A DNA stretch of 64,000 nt from RZZS01 sp964491785. Its GTDB lineage: Bacteria; Pseudomonadota; Alphaproteobacteria; Micavibrionales; Micavibrionaceae. Each line of letters begins with the position of its first letter. The first letter of the stretch is position 1. The stretch covers positions 124,001-188,000 of the forward strand of contig CAZBGS010000002.1 in NCBI GenBank assembly GCA_964491785.1, read 5' to 3'. Shown one piece after another: positions 24,428-32,457 of this stretch. The position numbers and the translations under genes are program-made. The notes beneath the pieces are model-generated. The model made no database searches, had not been told where the DNA came from, and saw nothing but the letters and a program-made list of their open reading frames with translations.

Positions 24428-27400
24428 ATGAACCGAAAGCAGCGGCGGCTGCAGAAGAAAGCGCCGAAAAACACATTAGCTTCAACAGACCCCGCCCAGG
24501 CAATATTGCAGCAAGCCATTCTTTCGCAATCAGGCGGCGACAACTACAATGCCCGCAAACTTTACCAGCAGGTGCTTGAAGTCCGGCCCGGCTGCTTTGA
24601 GGCGTTAAATAACCTTGGAATAATTTGCCTGCAAAATAGTGAGTACGAACAGGCGAAACTCCTATTGGCAAAAGCTTTTGAAATAAAGCCGGAAGAAGCC
24701 TCCACACATAGAAGTCTGGCGCTTGCGCTTGGGAACAACGGAGACTTCCATGAAGCCCTTGTAATTCTTGAGAAATATCGCCGCAAGAACCCCAGGGATA
24801 TTTTGACCGACGCCGTTTACACATCCTGCCTTCTGGAAACAAGGCAATTCAAAAAGGCGGCGAGCGAGGCGAAGACACTCCTGAATAGATCAGAAAAAGA
24901 AGATGAAAGGCGCATTGCGGATCTTTTTCAGGTGCTTGTCAAATCATTGATTGCGGAGAAAAAATATCCCGAGGCTCTGCAAGAGGCCGAAATCGCGGAA
25001 AAACAATACTCTGACAACAATCTTTTATTGCCTCACCTGGCATTCGTATACCAAAGTAATCATCTCATTAATAAGGCCAGCGAGATCACGGAAAAGCTCT
25101 ACCGTTTGTACCCGGACGATCCTGGGGCAATAGCAAATTACGCAGTCGCCAAGGTTAGCCAGGGGAAAACCGGAGAAGCACTGGTTTTGATTGACAGAGC
25201 CTTGTCCCTGAACAATAGGCTTTCCAAGGCATATGTCACCAAAACCAGTATTTTGCGTAATTATTTAGGCAAAATAGACCAAGCCATAGAATCAGCACGG
25301 ACAGCCATCGAACTTGATCCGACAAATCCTCATATTCACAACATGCTGGGCAACTTGCTGATAATCAATGAAAATTTTGCAGAAGGCTACGCGGAGTACG
25401 AGTGGCGATGGCAATATGAAGATTTTTTCTTTTCTGAACTCTTGCAAAAGATGAAACCTTTTACCAGGCCCTGGTGGGGAGAAGATTTAAACGGCAAGAA
25501 TCTTCTATTGTATGCTGACCAGGGTATAGGCGATGTAATTCTTCACCTTCGGTTTGTGCAAAAACTGTCGAGAATTTACAGTGACCTTAAACTTACAATT
25601 CTGTGTGAGCCAAAAATAAAATTATTCCTGGTTAATAATTTGCCTGAAACGGTTCAGTTCGTTCACAAGGAAGAGCTGGCGTCACACAACAACAATTTCG
25701 AGTTTATCTCTGCATGCGGAAGCCTTCCGCTTATACTGGAAGAGAGTATTGAAACCGTTACTACGGAAGCTCCCTACATAAAACCGTGCAAGCCGCCTTG
25801 TTATAGGGATAATAAAGATCAGATTGTTATCGGTATTTCCTGGTTCACGACTAATCCGACCGAGGGAATCAGGCGCAAGATCAACCTTGCGGACTTCAGT
25901 TTCCTGAAAGACTTTGGGGAACGTGTAAAAATAATAAATCTTCAATACGGCGATATGAGCAAGGAAATTGAGGACTGCAAAGAGCGGCTTGGCTTTAGGG
26001 TACACGACGATCCGGAGATTGATGCATACGCCAGCATACAAGATCACGTTGACCAGGTTGCCGCATGCGATCTGGTCATATCAATTGATAACACAACGGT
26101 TCATACAGCAGGCGCTCTCGGCAAACCGGTCTGGGTTCTCTTGCCGTTTGATCCTTATTACAGGTGGCTCAAGGATCATCCGAATAGTCCCTGGTATCCT
26201 ACAATGCGGCTATTCCGCCAGCCAGAGCCTGGCGACTGGGCCTCTGTTCTGGTGGGGGTCAAAGAAGACCTGGGGAAATATATTAAGGAACGCAACGAAA
26301 AGATTCTCCTGCCGAAACCGTTCAAGCCTTCCATGAGGCGGGAAAAGCAGAAAACCGCCGTCCTTCTGAATGACACCTCGACGTGGTATCACTGGGGCTG
26401 CACGGGAACCAGTCTGGCAATACGCCGGGAAATTGAAAAAAAAGGATTTTTGTTTCTATCAGTGCCTCATCAGCTTATAGCTATGACGGAGTACCCTGCC
26501 CCCACACTCGGCGATTTTGATAATCCGGCTTTTCTGGCCTGCTACCGCCTCAAAAACCCGACTCTTTTCAATTCCATAAAATTAGCAGACTTAGTTCTGA
26601 TCAATGGTGAGGGCACTATACATGGCACAGCTTCCAATGCCTTGAGGCTCATGTATCTTTCCTATGTGGCGAAGACCGTATTCGGCAAGGAAGTGCATAT
26701 AATTAATCACGCCTGCTTCCCCGAAGACAGTGACAGGCTTACAAATCCGCAAATCCTGGCCTTTTACCTGAAAGCGTACAGAGCGGTTGATTTTGTCGCT
26801 GTGCGCGATCCGATCAGCCATAACCTGCTTAATCAAATGGGCATAAAAAACGAGCTGGCATTCGACAGCCTGCCGCTTTCGGTAAAAGCATGGCGGGAGA
26901 TTACAAAACCTTCTTCAGACAGGAGCAAGCGGGTACTTTTCGCCGGATCCTCAAAATTCTCCGAGCAGAGCGATGCGGCTTTTGCAAATGCCGTAAATTC
27001 CATAAGAAACAAAAAACTGGAACCTTCCATTCTTGTGGGCGCAAAATGGCACCCTGCAGGGGATGACCGTAGATTTATAGAAATGATGCAAAGGGTATGC
27101 CCCGAAATAGAAGTGGTTGATGCCAAATCGTTCGAAGAATGGCTGGAAACAATTGCCAGCGCAAAATTACTAATCTCGGGCCGTTTCCATTATACAATAG
27201 CCGCCGCCTGCCTGAACACGCCCTTTGTAGCTCTTGAGGGCAACACCCCTAAAATCGCAGCTCTTTGCAATATACTGAATCGCCCCGCCCCTCTTTCTTA
27301 TGAAGACCCAAAGCTTTTGGCCAGGTTGCCGTCGCAAACCGAGGCATTACTTAACCAGCCGGAACAGATAACTTACGACAGCCACACAACAGAAACACTA

Positions 27401-27436
27401 TGCAATATGGCTGCAAGGAACTTTCTTGCCCTATAG
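24428..27436 (+). CDS. TPR / glycosyltransferase / polysaccharide pyruvyl transferase fusion
   Basis: This protein of about 1002 residues has three parts. Residues about 15-330 are TPR repeats (e.g. ALNNLGIICLQNSEYEQAKL). Residues about 340-620 resemble a GT-B transferase of the heptosyltransferase type (LLYADQGIGDVILHLRFV, DLVISIDNTTVHTAGALGKP, a configuration typical of TPR-glycosyltransferases). Residues about 640-1000 resemble the polysaccharide pyruvyl transferase family (LINGEGTIHGTASNALRLMY, VAVRDPISHNLL, SGRFHYTIAAACLNTPFVAL). The start MNRKQRRLQKK is chosen because related TPR transferases begin this way; no clear Shine-Dalgarno sequence is seen. Its G+C is visibly lower than that of its neighbours. 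Position between the hook operon and the flagellins suggests flagellin glycosylation, which is inference. Confidence 0.8.
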   Translation: MNRKQRRLQKKAPKNTLASTDPAQAILQQAILSQSGGDNYNARKLYQQVLEVRPGCFEALNNLGIICLQNSEYEQAKLLLAKAFEIKPEEASTHRSLALALGNNGDFHEALVILEKYRRKNPRDILTDAVYTSCLLETRQFKKAASEAKTLLNRSEKEDERRIADLFQVLVKSLIAEKKYPEALQEAEIAEKQYSDNNLLLPHLAFVYQSNHLINKASEITEKLYRLYPDDPGAIANYAVAKVSQGKTGEALVLIDRALSLNNRLSKAYVTKTSILRNYLGKIDQAIESARTAIELDPTNPHIHNMLGNLLIINENFAEGYAEYEWRWQYEDFFFSELLQKMKPFTRPWWGEDLNGKNLLLYADQGIGDVILHLRFVQKLSRIYSDLKLTILCEPKIKLFLVNNLPETVQFVHKEELASHNNNFEFISACGSLPLILEESIETVTTEAPYIKPCKPPCYRDNKDQIVIGISWFTTNPTEGIRRKINLADFSFLKDFGERVKIINLQYGDMSKEIEDCKERLGFRVHDDPEIDAYASIQDHVDQVAACDLVISIDNTTVHTAGALGKPVWVLLPFDPYYRWLKDHPNSPWYPTMRLFRQPEPGDWASVLVGVKEDLGKYIKERNEKILLPKPFKPSMRREKQKTAVLLNDTSTWYHWGCTGTSLAIRREIEKKGFLFLSVPHQLIAMTEYPAPTLGDFDNPAFLACYRLKNPTLFNSIKLADLVLINGEGTIHGTASNALRLMYLSYVAKTVFGKEVHIINHACFPEDSDRLTNPQILAFYLKAYRAVDFVAVRDPISHNLLNQMGIKNELAFDSLPLSVKAWREITKPSSDRSKRVLFAGSSKFSEQSDAAFANAVNSIRNKKLEPSILVGAKWHPAGDDRRFIEMMQRVCPEIEVVDAKSFEEWLETIASAKLLISGRFHYTIAAACLNTPFVALEGNTPKIAALCNILNRPAPLSYEDPKLLARLPSQTEALLNQPEQITYDSHTTETLCNMAARNFLAL

Positions 27437-27487
27437 CCAACGGCAGGGCAGCAAGCCAGGAAAACAGGCCAGCGATGGGACTCATAA

Positions 27488-27526
27488 CGTCACCCCGCTG
27501 AAACCCCCGGATCCACTGGAATCCCA
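27488..27526. repeat. REP-like intergenic element
   Basis: CGTCACCCCGCTGAAA followed by CCCCCGGATCCACTGG resembles the widespread intergenic element of the form CGTCACCCCGGCGAAAGCCGGGG seen again at 47353-47380. This copy is degenerate. Confidence 0.4.
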
Positions 27527-27563
27527 ACATCTTCTGAATAAATAATAAAAAACGTTTTTTCTG

Positions 27564-27605
27564 TTAAGACTGTTTTAATTCCTATGCTAATATACTGGGA
27601 ATTAA
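27564..27605 (+). promoter_or_regulatory. Probable sigma-70-type promoter and palindrome before flagellin 1
   Basis: TTAAGA (27564-27569) and TAATAT (27588-27593) are 18 bases apart, with a TGC extended -10 element. An eight-base inverted repeat, TTAATTCC (27575-27582) / GGAATTAA (27598-27605), is centred on the -10 box and could be an operator. No sigma-54 element is present, unlike flagellin 2. Confidence 0.45.
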
Positions 27606-27624
27606 AGCCGGGAGGATTCCGGCT
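27606..27624 (+). promoter_or_regulatory. Leader hairpin of flagellin 1 mRNA
   Basis: AGCCGG and CCGGCT form a perfect six-pair stem with a seven-base loop in the presumed 5' leader. The Shine-Dalgarno sequence AGGAAAGGA follows at about 27644. Leaders of flagellin mRNA are the known binding target of FlbT in Caulobacter, so this is a candidate target. Confidence 0.4.
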
Positions 27625-27658
27625 CACATAAGTCATAACCCTAGGAAAGGAAAATCAA

Positions 27659-29350
27659 ATGACTTCCGATGTCGTTCTTACCGCAGCCATGCGGAACAAC
27701 CTCTTATCTCTCCAAGGAACTCAAAGCAGTATCGACGGTATCCAGAACAGACTGGCTACCGGATTGAAAGTTGCTTCGGCACTTGATAATCCGCAGAACT
27801 TCTTTGCTTCGGAGAGCTTGAAAAACCGTGCAGGTGACCTTACCCGTCTGCTGGATGCGATGGGCCAGTCAATTCAAACGGTTAAAGCTGCCGATAAAGG
27901 CGTGACCGGTATCACGAAACTGATCGGCCAGGCAGAATCGATCATTTCTTCCGCTGAAGAAGCGATCACTACCGGCCAGGTAGAAGCGGCCATCACCGGT
28001 AACGTTAATCTCAAGGGCGTAAAAGACCTCACCACCCTGGCCGGGGTTTCCGCTACCGACGTTATTCGCATCACTTATTACGATACGCCGAATACCGCTC
28101 CGACCCATACGTCAACGGCGAGTATTGCCATTGCCGCCAATCAGTCAATCGATCAGCTTATCACTGCAATCAATGACATTGAAAACGGCGATGTGTTCAA
28201 GGCCGAACTGACTTCCCAAGGATTTTTGAAGATTACCGAACTTCAAGGTAAAGCCTTCAATATCCAATTTTCGGAAGGCGCCGTTGATACAGCCCTTGAA
28301 CCTGCTGACCTTGCTCTGGCCGCAGGTCTCGGATTTGGCGACAAGGTTGAAGCCGTCAGAGTTGGAGCTGCAGCTGTCGGTGCGTATGAAGCAACTGTTC
28401 TGGCTTCCACCAAGCTGGAATCGGGGGTTTTCTATACAAACGCGGCCGGCACCCTTGCCAAGGCAAGCGACTTGCTGACCGCCTCCAGAACCACCGATGG
28501 CGGCGCGACCAGCAGGTTTACCCTGGTCGGCGCATCGACGTCTCTTAACCTGACGATCAATGGCAAGACCACTATTAACGTAGGCCTTAATACCACTCAG
28601 ACCATTCAGGGTCTGGTCGACGGGATCAACACCGCAGCCGCCAACACCGGCCTTATCAAAGCAAGTTATGATGATACGACCGGGAAATTATCGATTACGG
28701 CTACCAGTCAGACTGTGCAACAAATTCACATGAACATCAATGAAACGACTGCCGCACCTGTGACAGCCGACTTTGATTTTGGTGTGAAAGGCGCATGGAC
28801 TACCGCTGGCGCTGCTAACGACCAGGCAGGTGAATCCTTCCGTTTCGCCAATGCCGCAGCGACCCTGGCGCAGTATGAAAAGGACTACAATGACCTGCTT
28901 ACCCAGATCGACGAAATGGCATCCAACTCCGGTTACCGTGGCGTTAATCTGCTGGGCGGGGATAGCCTGACCACATACTTCGACGAAAATCGTGTCAGCA
29001 AACTGACACTTACCGGGGCGACCCTGTCTTCAGCGGGGCTGGCGTTGAACCAAGCGGACTTCAGCACAGCGACACGAATTGAAGGTGTCCGCACTGAAGT
29101 TCTTGCAGCCAAAGCATCGGTGCGGAGCTTCGGTTCCACACTGGCTAACGGTCTGTCGATTATCCAGATCCGGGAAGACTTCACGAAGGGTATGGTCAAC
29201 ACACTGGTTGAAGGTTCGGGCAAGCTTACCACTGCCGACCAGAACGAAGAAGGCGCCAAGCTGCTCGCTCTGCAAACCAGGCAGCAACTGGGTGTCATCT
29301 CTCTGTCGATGGCTTCTCAGGCCCAGCAGGCGGTGCTTCGTCTGTTCTAG
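27659..29350 (+). CDS. Flagellin (first copy)
   Basis: This 563-residue flagellin has the conserved N-terminal D0/D1 region (VLTAAMRNNLLSLQ, IQNRLATGLKVASALDNPQN) and C-terminal D1/D0 region (STLANGLSIIQIREDFTKGM, LLALQTRQQLGVISLSMASQ, ending VLRLF). The central 300 residues form an inserted variable domain with ELQGKAFNIQF-like flagellin-IN features. There is no signal peptide, as expected for a type III export substrate. It has an AGGAAAGGAAAA Shine-Dalgarno sequence and is followed by a terminator. Closely related to flagellin 2, with termini nearly identical. Confidence 0.96.
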   Translation: MTSDVVLTAAMRNNLLSLQGTQSSIDGIQNRLATGLKVASALDNPQNFFASESLKNRAGDLTRLLDAMGQSIQTVKAADKGVTGITKLIGQAESIISSAEEAITTGQVEAAITGNVNLKGVKDLTTLAGVSATDVIRITYYDTPNTAPTHTSTASIAIAANQSIDQLITAINDIENGDVFKAELTSQGFLKITELQGKAFNIQFSEGAVDTALEPADLALAAGLGFGDKVEAVRVGAAAVGAYEATVLASTKLESGVFYTNAAGTLAKASDLLTASRTTDGGATSRFTLVGASTSLNLTINGKTTINVGLNTTQTIQGLVDGINTAAANTGLIKASYDDTTGKLSITATSQTVQQIHMNINETTAAPVTADFDFGVKGAWTTAGAANDQAGESFRFANAAATLAQYEKDYNDLLTQIDEMASNSGYRGVNLLGGDSLTTYFDENRVSKLTLTGATLSSAGLALNQADFSTATRIEGVRTEVLAAKASVRSFGSTLANGLSIIQIREDFTKGMVNTLVEGSGKLTTADQNEEGAKLLALQTRQQLGVISLSMASQAQQAVLRLF

Positions 29351-29380
29351 TAAATTACGGTTTAATTACCGACACGAACA

Positions 29381-29410
29381 AACCGGAGGCAGAAGGCCTC
29401 CGGTTTTTTA
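29381..29410 (+). terminator. Terminator of flagellin 1
   Basis: AACCGGAGGC and GCCTCCGGTT form a near-perfect stem with a short AGAAG-type loop followed by six T residues, about 30 bp past the stop codon. Confidence 0.9.
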
Positions 29411-29417
29411 TCGTATA

Positions 29418-29478
29418 GTTACAAGTAACAAGTTGCGAGTTACAAGCTAACCCCTTCTTGTAACTTGAAACTTGTAAC
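29418..29478. repeat. Nested inverted repeat upstream of flagellin 2 promoter
   Basis: GTTACAAG occurs at 29418-29425 and 29439-29446, and its complement CTTGTAAC at 29457-29464 and 29471-29478. Together they form a nested, imperfect hairpin of about 60 bases that ends 15 bases before the sigma-54 -24 element. It could be an activator-binding region or a small mobile-type repeat. Confidence 0.55.
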
Positions 29479-29492
29479 CCGCTACTGCGACT

Positions 29493-29507
29493 TGGCACGG
29501 TTTTTGC
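29493..29507 (+). promoter_or_regulatory. Sigma-54 promoter of flagellin 2
   Basis: TGGCACGGTTTTTGC is an exact match to the TGGCAC-N5-TTGC consensus. Transcription should start near 29519, giving a leader of about 63 bases before the GTG start. Confidence 0.9.
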
Positions 29508-29510
29508 TTT

Positions 29511-29573
29511 TCCTTTCCTGCTGAATTTTTGCCGCTTTCCGGAAGGGGGCGGTGAGCTTATCCCAGGAAAGGA
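29511..29573 (+). promoter_or_regulatory. Flagellin 2 leader with SD-complementary segment and hairpin
   Basis: TCCTTTCCT (29511-29519) is perfectly complementary to AGGAAAGGA (29565-29573), which is the Shine-Dalgarno region. A hairpin with CCGC/GCGG ends lies between (29532-29552). The first arm overlaps the predicted start of transcription, so whether it is in the RNA is uncertain. It is a candidate site for translational control by FlbT. Confidence 0.4.
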
Positions 29574-29581
29574 GAATTAAC

Positions 29582-31276
29582 GTGACTTCCGATGTCGTTC
29601 TTACCGCAGCCATGCGGAGCAACCTTCTGTCTTTGCAGAGCACGCAGAGCAGTATTGATACTATCCAGAATCGTCTTGCCACGGGTTTGAAGGTCGCATC
29701 CGCCCTTGACAATCCGCAGAACTTCTTCGCTTCGGAGAGTTTGAAGAACCGGGCCAGCGACCTGTCCCGCCTGCTGGACAGCATGGGCCAGTCGATCCAG
29801 ACGATCAAATCAGCCAATAACGGTGTCACCGCGCTCAAGACGCTGGTCGACCAGGCGGAGTCCATTATCGAGTCCGCCAGCGAGGCGATTACCAACGGGG
29901 CGGTCGAGGCCTCGATCACCGGGGACGCCAATTTGCGAGGAGTAAGGGATCTTACCGATTTTGCGGGAATTAACGCAGGGGACAATATAGTATTCACCTA
30001 TTACGACCCTGCGGCCCCGTCCACGATAAAAACTGCGGCGGTACCAATTCTTGCAGGCGATTCCATAGACCAGCTCATCACCAAGATCAGCGATATAGAA
30101 GGCGGAGGCGTATTCAAGGCCGAACTTACTTCAGACGGCCGACTTAAAATTACCGAGCTTCAGGGAAAAGCTTTCAACATAGCCTTCCAGGAAGGGGCTC
30201 CCGACAACCTTCTGGAGACAGGCGACCTGGCTCTGGCCACCACTCTCGGGTTCGGCGGCAAGGTCGAAGCCGTCAGTTCGGGTACCGGCACCAACGGGAA
30301 GTACGAGGTTACCGTACTGGCGAGAACGAAGCTGGTATCGGGGGCCTTCTACGATCTGGGCGGATCAGGTTACGCCAATGCCAGCGCGATGCTGACGGCG
30401 GTAGCGGATGCCGACGGCGGCGCGACTGCGCGCTTTAACTCCGGTCTGGCCGCACAGCCGACTAATCTGGTGTTCACGCTTAATGGCGAGACCTCGATAA
30501 CGGTGCCTATGGAAGATTTGTCCATCCAGGGCCTTGTCGACGCCATCAACACCGATCCGAACAATACCGGGCTTATCAAGGCAAGCTATGACGCCACGAC
30601 CGGGCAATTCTCCATCGAGGCGACAAGCCAGAAGGTCAATTCAATAAACGTCAGGATGGATGTTATCGCTTTGGACACGGGCGCCCAGAAGGCAGACTTC
30701 GACTTCGGAATGGTCGGAAGCTTCTCTTCAGGTGGCACCGAACTTGCGTCTTACGGCGAGACTTTCAGGCTTGCCAACGCCGCGGAGAAGCTGGCTCACC
30801 TGGAGAAAGACTATAACACCCTGCTGAAACAGATCGACGAACTGGCGGCCGATGCGGGGTACCGCGGCATAAACCTGCTGAAGGCCGACAGCCTTACCAC
30901 CTATTTCGACGAGGACAGGGAAAGCAAGCTGACCATCACCGGCGCGGATCTCACTTCCACCGGCATGAAGATCAGTCAGGCGAACTTTAATACAATTACA
31001 AATATATCCGCCGCCCGCACGGAAATTCTTGCGGCCAAGGAAACCGTCAGGAATTTTGGTTCGACTCTGGCCAACGGCCTATCGATCGTCCAGACGCGCG
31101 AAGTGTTCACCAAATCGATGATCACCACCCTTACCGAAGGTTCGGACAAGCTGGTGGTCGCCGACCAGAACGAGGAAGGCGCAAGACTGCTGGCGCTGCA
31201 AACCAGGCAGCAGCTCGGCGTCATCTCGCTGTCGATGGCATCGCAGGCCCAGCAGGCGGTGCTTCGTCTGTTCTAG
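29582..31276 (+). CDS. Flagellin (second copy)
   Basis: This 564-residue flagellin starts at a GTG, chosen because it gives a product beginning TSDVVLTAAMRSNLLSLQ like flagellin 1 and has an AGGAAAGGAG Shine-Dalgarno sequence; an ATG ten codons upstream would precede that site. N- and C-terminal export and polymerisation regions match flagellin 1 closely, ending in the same LLALQTRQQLGVISLSMASQ and VLRLF. The central domain differs at many positions. It is expressed from an excellent sigma-54 promoter and ends at its own terminator. Confidence 0.95.
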   Translation: MTSDVVLTAAMRSNLLSLQSTQSSIDTIQNRLATGLKVASALDNPQNFFASESLKNRASDLSRLLDSMGQSIQTIKSANNGVTALKTLVDQAESIIESASEAITNGAVEASITGDANLRGVRDLTDFAGINAGDNIVFTYYDPAAPSTIKTAAVPILAGDSIDQLITKISDIEGGGVFKAELTSDGRLKITELQGKAFNIAFQEGAPDNLLETGDLALATTLGFGGKVEAVSSGTGTNGKYEVTVLARTKLVSGAFYDLGGSGYANASAMLTAVADADGGATARFNSGLAAQPTNLVFTLNGETSITVPMEDLSIQGLVDAINTDPNNTGLIKASYDATTGQFSIEATSQKVNSINVRMDVIALDTGAQKADFDFGMVGSFSSGGTELASYGETFRLANAAEKLAHLEKDYNTLLKQIDELAADAGYRGINLLKADSLTTYFDEDRESKLTITGADLTSTGMKISQANFNTITNISAARTEILAAKETVRNFGSTLANGLSIVQTREVFTKSMITTLTEGSDKLVVADQNEEGARLLALQTRQQLGVISLSMASQAQQAVLRLF

Positions 31277-31300
31277 AAGAAAAAAACAAGTCATTTCAAA

Positions 31301-31332
31301 AACCGGAGGCATGCTGTGTCTCCGGTTTTTTC
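31301..31332 (+). terminator. Terminator of flagellin 2
   Basis: AACCGGAG (31301-31308) and CTCCGGTT (31320-31327) form an eight-pair stem followed by a T run. The stem resembles the flagellin 1 terminator. Confidence 0.88.
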
Positions 31333-31350
31333 TTGTTTGAATTTCCGATC

Positions 31351-31365
31351 TGGCATGCTTCTTGC
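31351..31365 (+). promoter_or_regulatory. Sigma-54 promoter of flbT1
   Basis: TGGCATGCTTCTTGC matches the sigma-54 consensus with one change. The sequence just downstream (TTCCTGATGAATTTT) is nearly the same as that of the flagellin 2 promoter. TTAATTCC (31369-31376) is complementary to GGAATTAA (31397-31404), which covers the Shine-Dalgarno sequence and first base of the start codon. Confidence 0.82.
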
Positions 31366-31403
31366 TTTTTAATTCCTGATGAATTTTCCAGGAGGAGGAA
31401 TTA

Positions 31404-31877
31404 ATGACTAAAGTTGCGAAAATGAAGAAAGAGGCCAAGGCCGAGCCGATGGATCTGATTGAGAGGAAGTCGTCCGAGGCTCTGGTGATTGATCTCAAGC
31501 CACACGAGAAGCTGCTGATCGGCTCATCGGTAATCACCAACGGCGGCAACAGAACCCGCCTGCACATTGCCGGAGATTCCCAAATTCTCCGCGAGAAGGA
31601 CGTAATGAAAGAAGAGGAGGCCGACAGCCCGTGCAAGCGCCTCTATTTCCTTATACAATGCATGTATATTTCCGATAATCCCTATATATACCACACACCT
31701 TTTTTTGAGCTGGTGCGGGAAGTACAGGAGGCGGCGCCCTCATGTTCCTGGTTCATAATGCAAATCGGCGACCAGATCATCACCGGGCACTATTACAATG
31801 CCCTGAAAAGGGCCAGGGAGCTTATTGCCCATGAAAAGGAACTGCTCGAAATCGCTCTGGGACAAGCGGCGGAATAG
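31404..31877 (+). CDS. flbT: FlbT, post-transcriptional regulator of flagellin (first copy)
   Basis: This 157-residue FlbT has a Lys/Glu-rich N-terminal extension of about 25 residues, then the family core: ALVIDLKPHEKLLIGSSVI, RTRLHIAGDSQILREKDVM, KRLYFLIQCMYIS, and IMQIGDQIITGHYYNALKRA. In Caulobacter FlbT binds the flagellin mRNA leader and promotes its decay before hook completion. It sits directly after the flagellins, has a GGAGGAGGAA Shine-Dalgarno sequence, and is expressed from a sigma-54 promoter. A paralogue follows. Confidence 0.93.
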   Translation: MTKVAKMKKEAKAEPMDLIERKSSEALVIDLKPHEKLLIGSSVITNGGNRTRLHIAGDSQILREKDVMKEEEADSPCKRLYFLIQCMYISDNPYIYHTPFFELVREVQEAAPSCSWFIMQIGDQIITGHYYNALKRARELIAHEKELLEIALGQAAE

Positions 31878-31903
31878 CGGATAGCGGATAGTGGACACTC
31901 GTC

Positions 31904-31948
31904 AAAGGACAGAGGGCGGAATTTTTTTCTGTCTTCTGTCCTTTTTGT
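31904..31948 (+). terminator. Terminator of flbT1
   Basis: AAAGGACAGA (31904-31913) and TCTGTCCTTT (31935-31944) form a ten-pair stem with a T-rich loop, followed by TTGTT. It separates the two flbT genes. Confidence 0.75.
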
Positions 31949-32010
31949 TATATTTTCACGACTCGTTAGTAAAATAACGATACACTTATCCGGAATACGG
32001 GCAGGAAGCC

Positions 32011-32033
32011 CCGGCGCGAAGAAGATGCGCCGG
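32011..32033 (+). promoter_or_regulatory. Leader hairpin before flbT2
   Basis: CCGGCGC and GCGCCGG form a perfect seven-pair stem with a nine-base purine-rich loop, ending 22 bases before the flbT2 start and just before its GAAAGGAAG Shine-Dalgarno region. Role unknown; a translational-control element is possible. Confidence 0.45.
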
Positions 32034-32055
32034 CTTTAATGAAAGGAAGAAATCC

Positions 32056-32457
32056 ATGGCTCTGGTAATCGATTTAAAGCCTCATGAAAAAATACTGGTT
32101 GGCACGGCCGTCATTACCAATGACAGCCAGCGCACCAGACTGCATATAGCGGGCGACGCTCCAATTCTTCGGGAGAAGGACGTTTTGAAGGAAGAGGACG
32201 CCACCACGCCATGCAAGCGGCTGTATTTTCTGGTTCAGTGCATGTATTTGTCGCCGGTTCCCGCGGAATACCACAAAGCGTTCTTTGATATGGTTCGGGA
32301 AATTCAGGGCGCCGCCCCTTCAAGCTCTATCTTTATTATGCAGATAGGCGACCATATAATGGCTGGTCATTATTACAAGGCTCTTAAGAAATCCAGAGAG
32401 CTAATCGAACATGAGCAGGAGTTGATCGAAAATGCCCTCAAACAACCCGCCTTATAA
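32056..32457 (+). CDS. flbT: FlbT, post-transcriptional regulator of flagellin (second copy)
   Basis: This 133-residue FlbT lacks the N-terminal extension of the first copy but matches it over the whole core: ALVIDLKPHEKILVGTAVI, RTRLHIAGDAPILREKDVL, KRLYFLVQCMYLS, IMQIGDHIMAGHYYKALKKS. It is of normal family length. Its 3' end overlaps flaF by 26 bp, the usual flbT-flaF coupling. It has no sigma-54 element of its own and is separated from flbT1 by a terminator, so its promoter is unidentified. Confidence 0.94.
   Translation: MALVIDLKPHEKILVGTAVITNDSQRTRLHIAGDAPILREKDVLKEEDATTPCKRLYFLVQCMYLSPVPAEYHKAFFDMVREIQGAAPSSSIFIMQIGDHIMAGHYYKALKKSRELIEHEQELIENALKQPAL

Noticed and set aside
27564..27595. 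Possible sigma-28 promoter before flagellin 1 (TTAAGACT ... GCTAATAT)
   Set aside because: The match to TAAA-N15-GCCGATAA is weak, and the extended -10 sigma-70-like reading is better; alphaproteobacteria of this type usually use sigma-54 for late genes.
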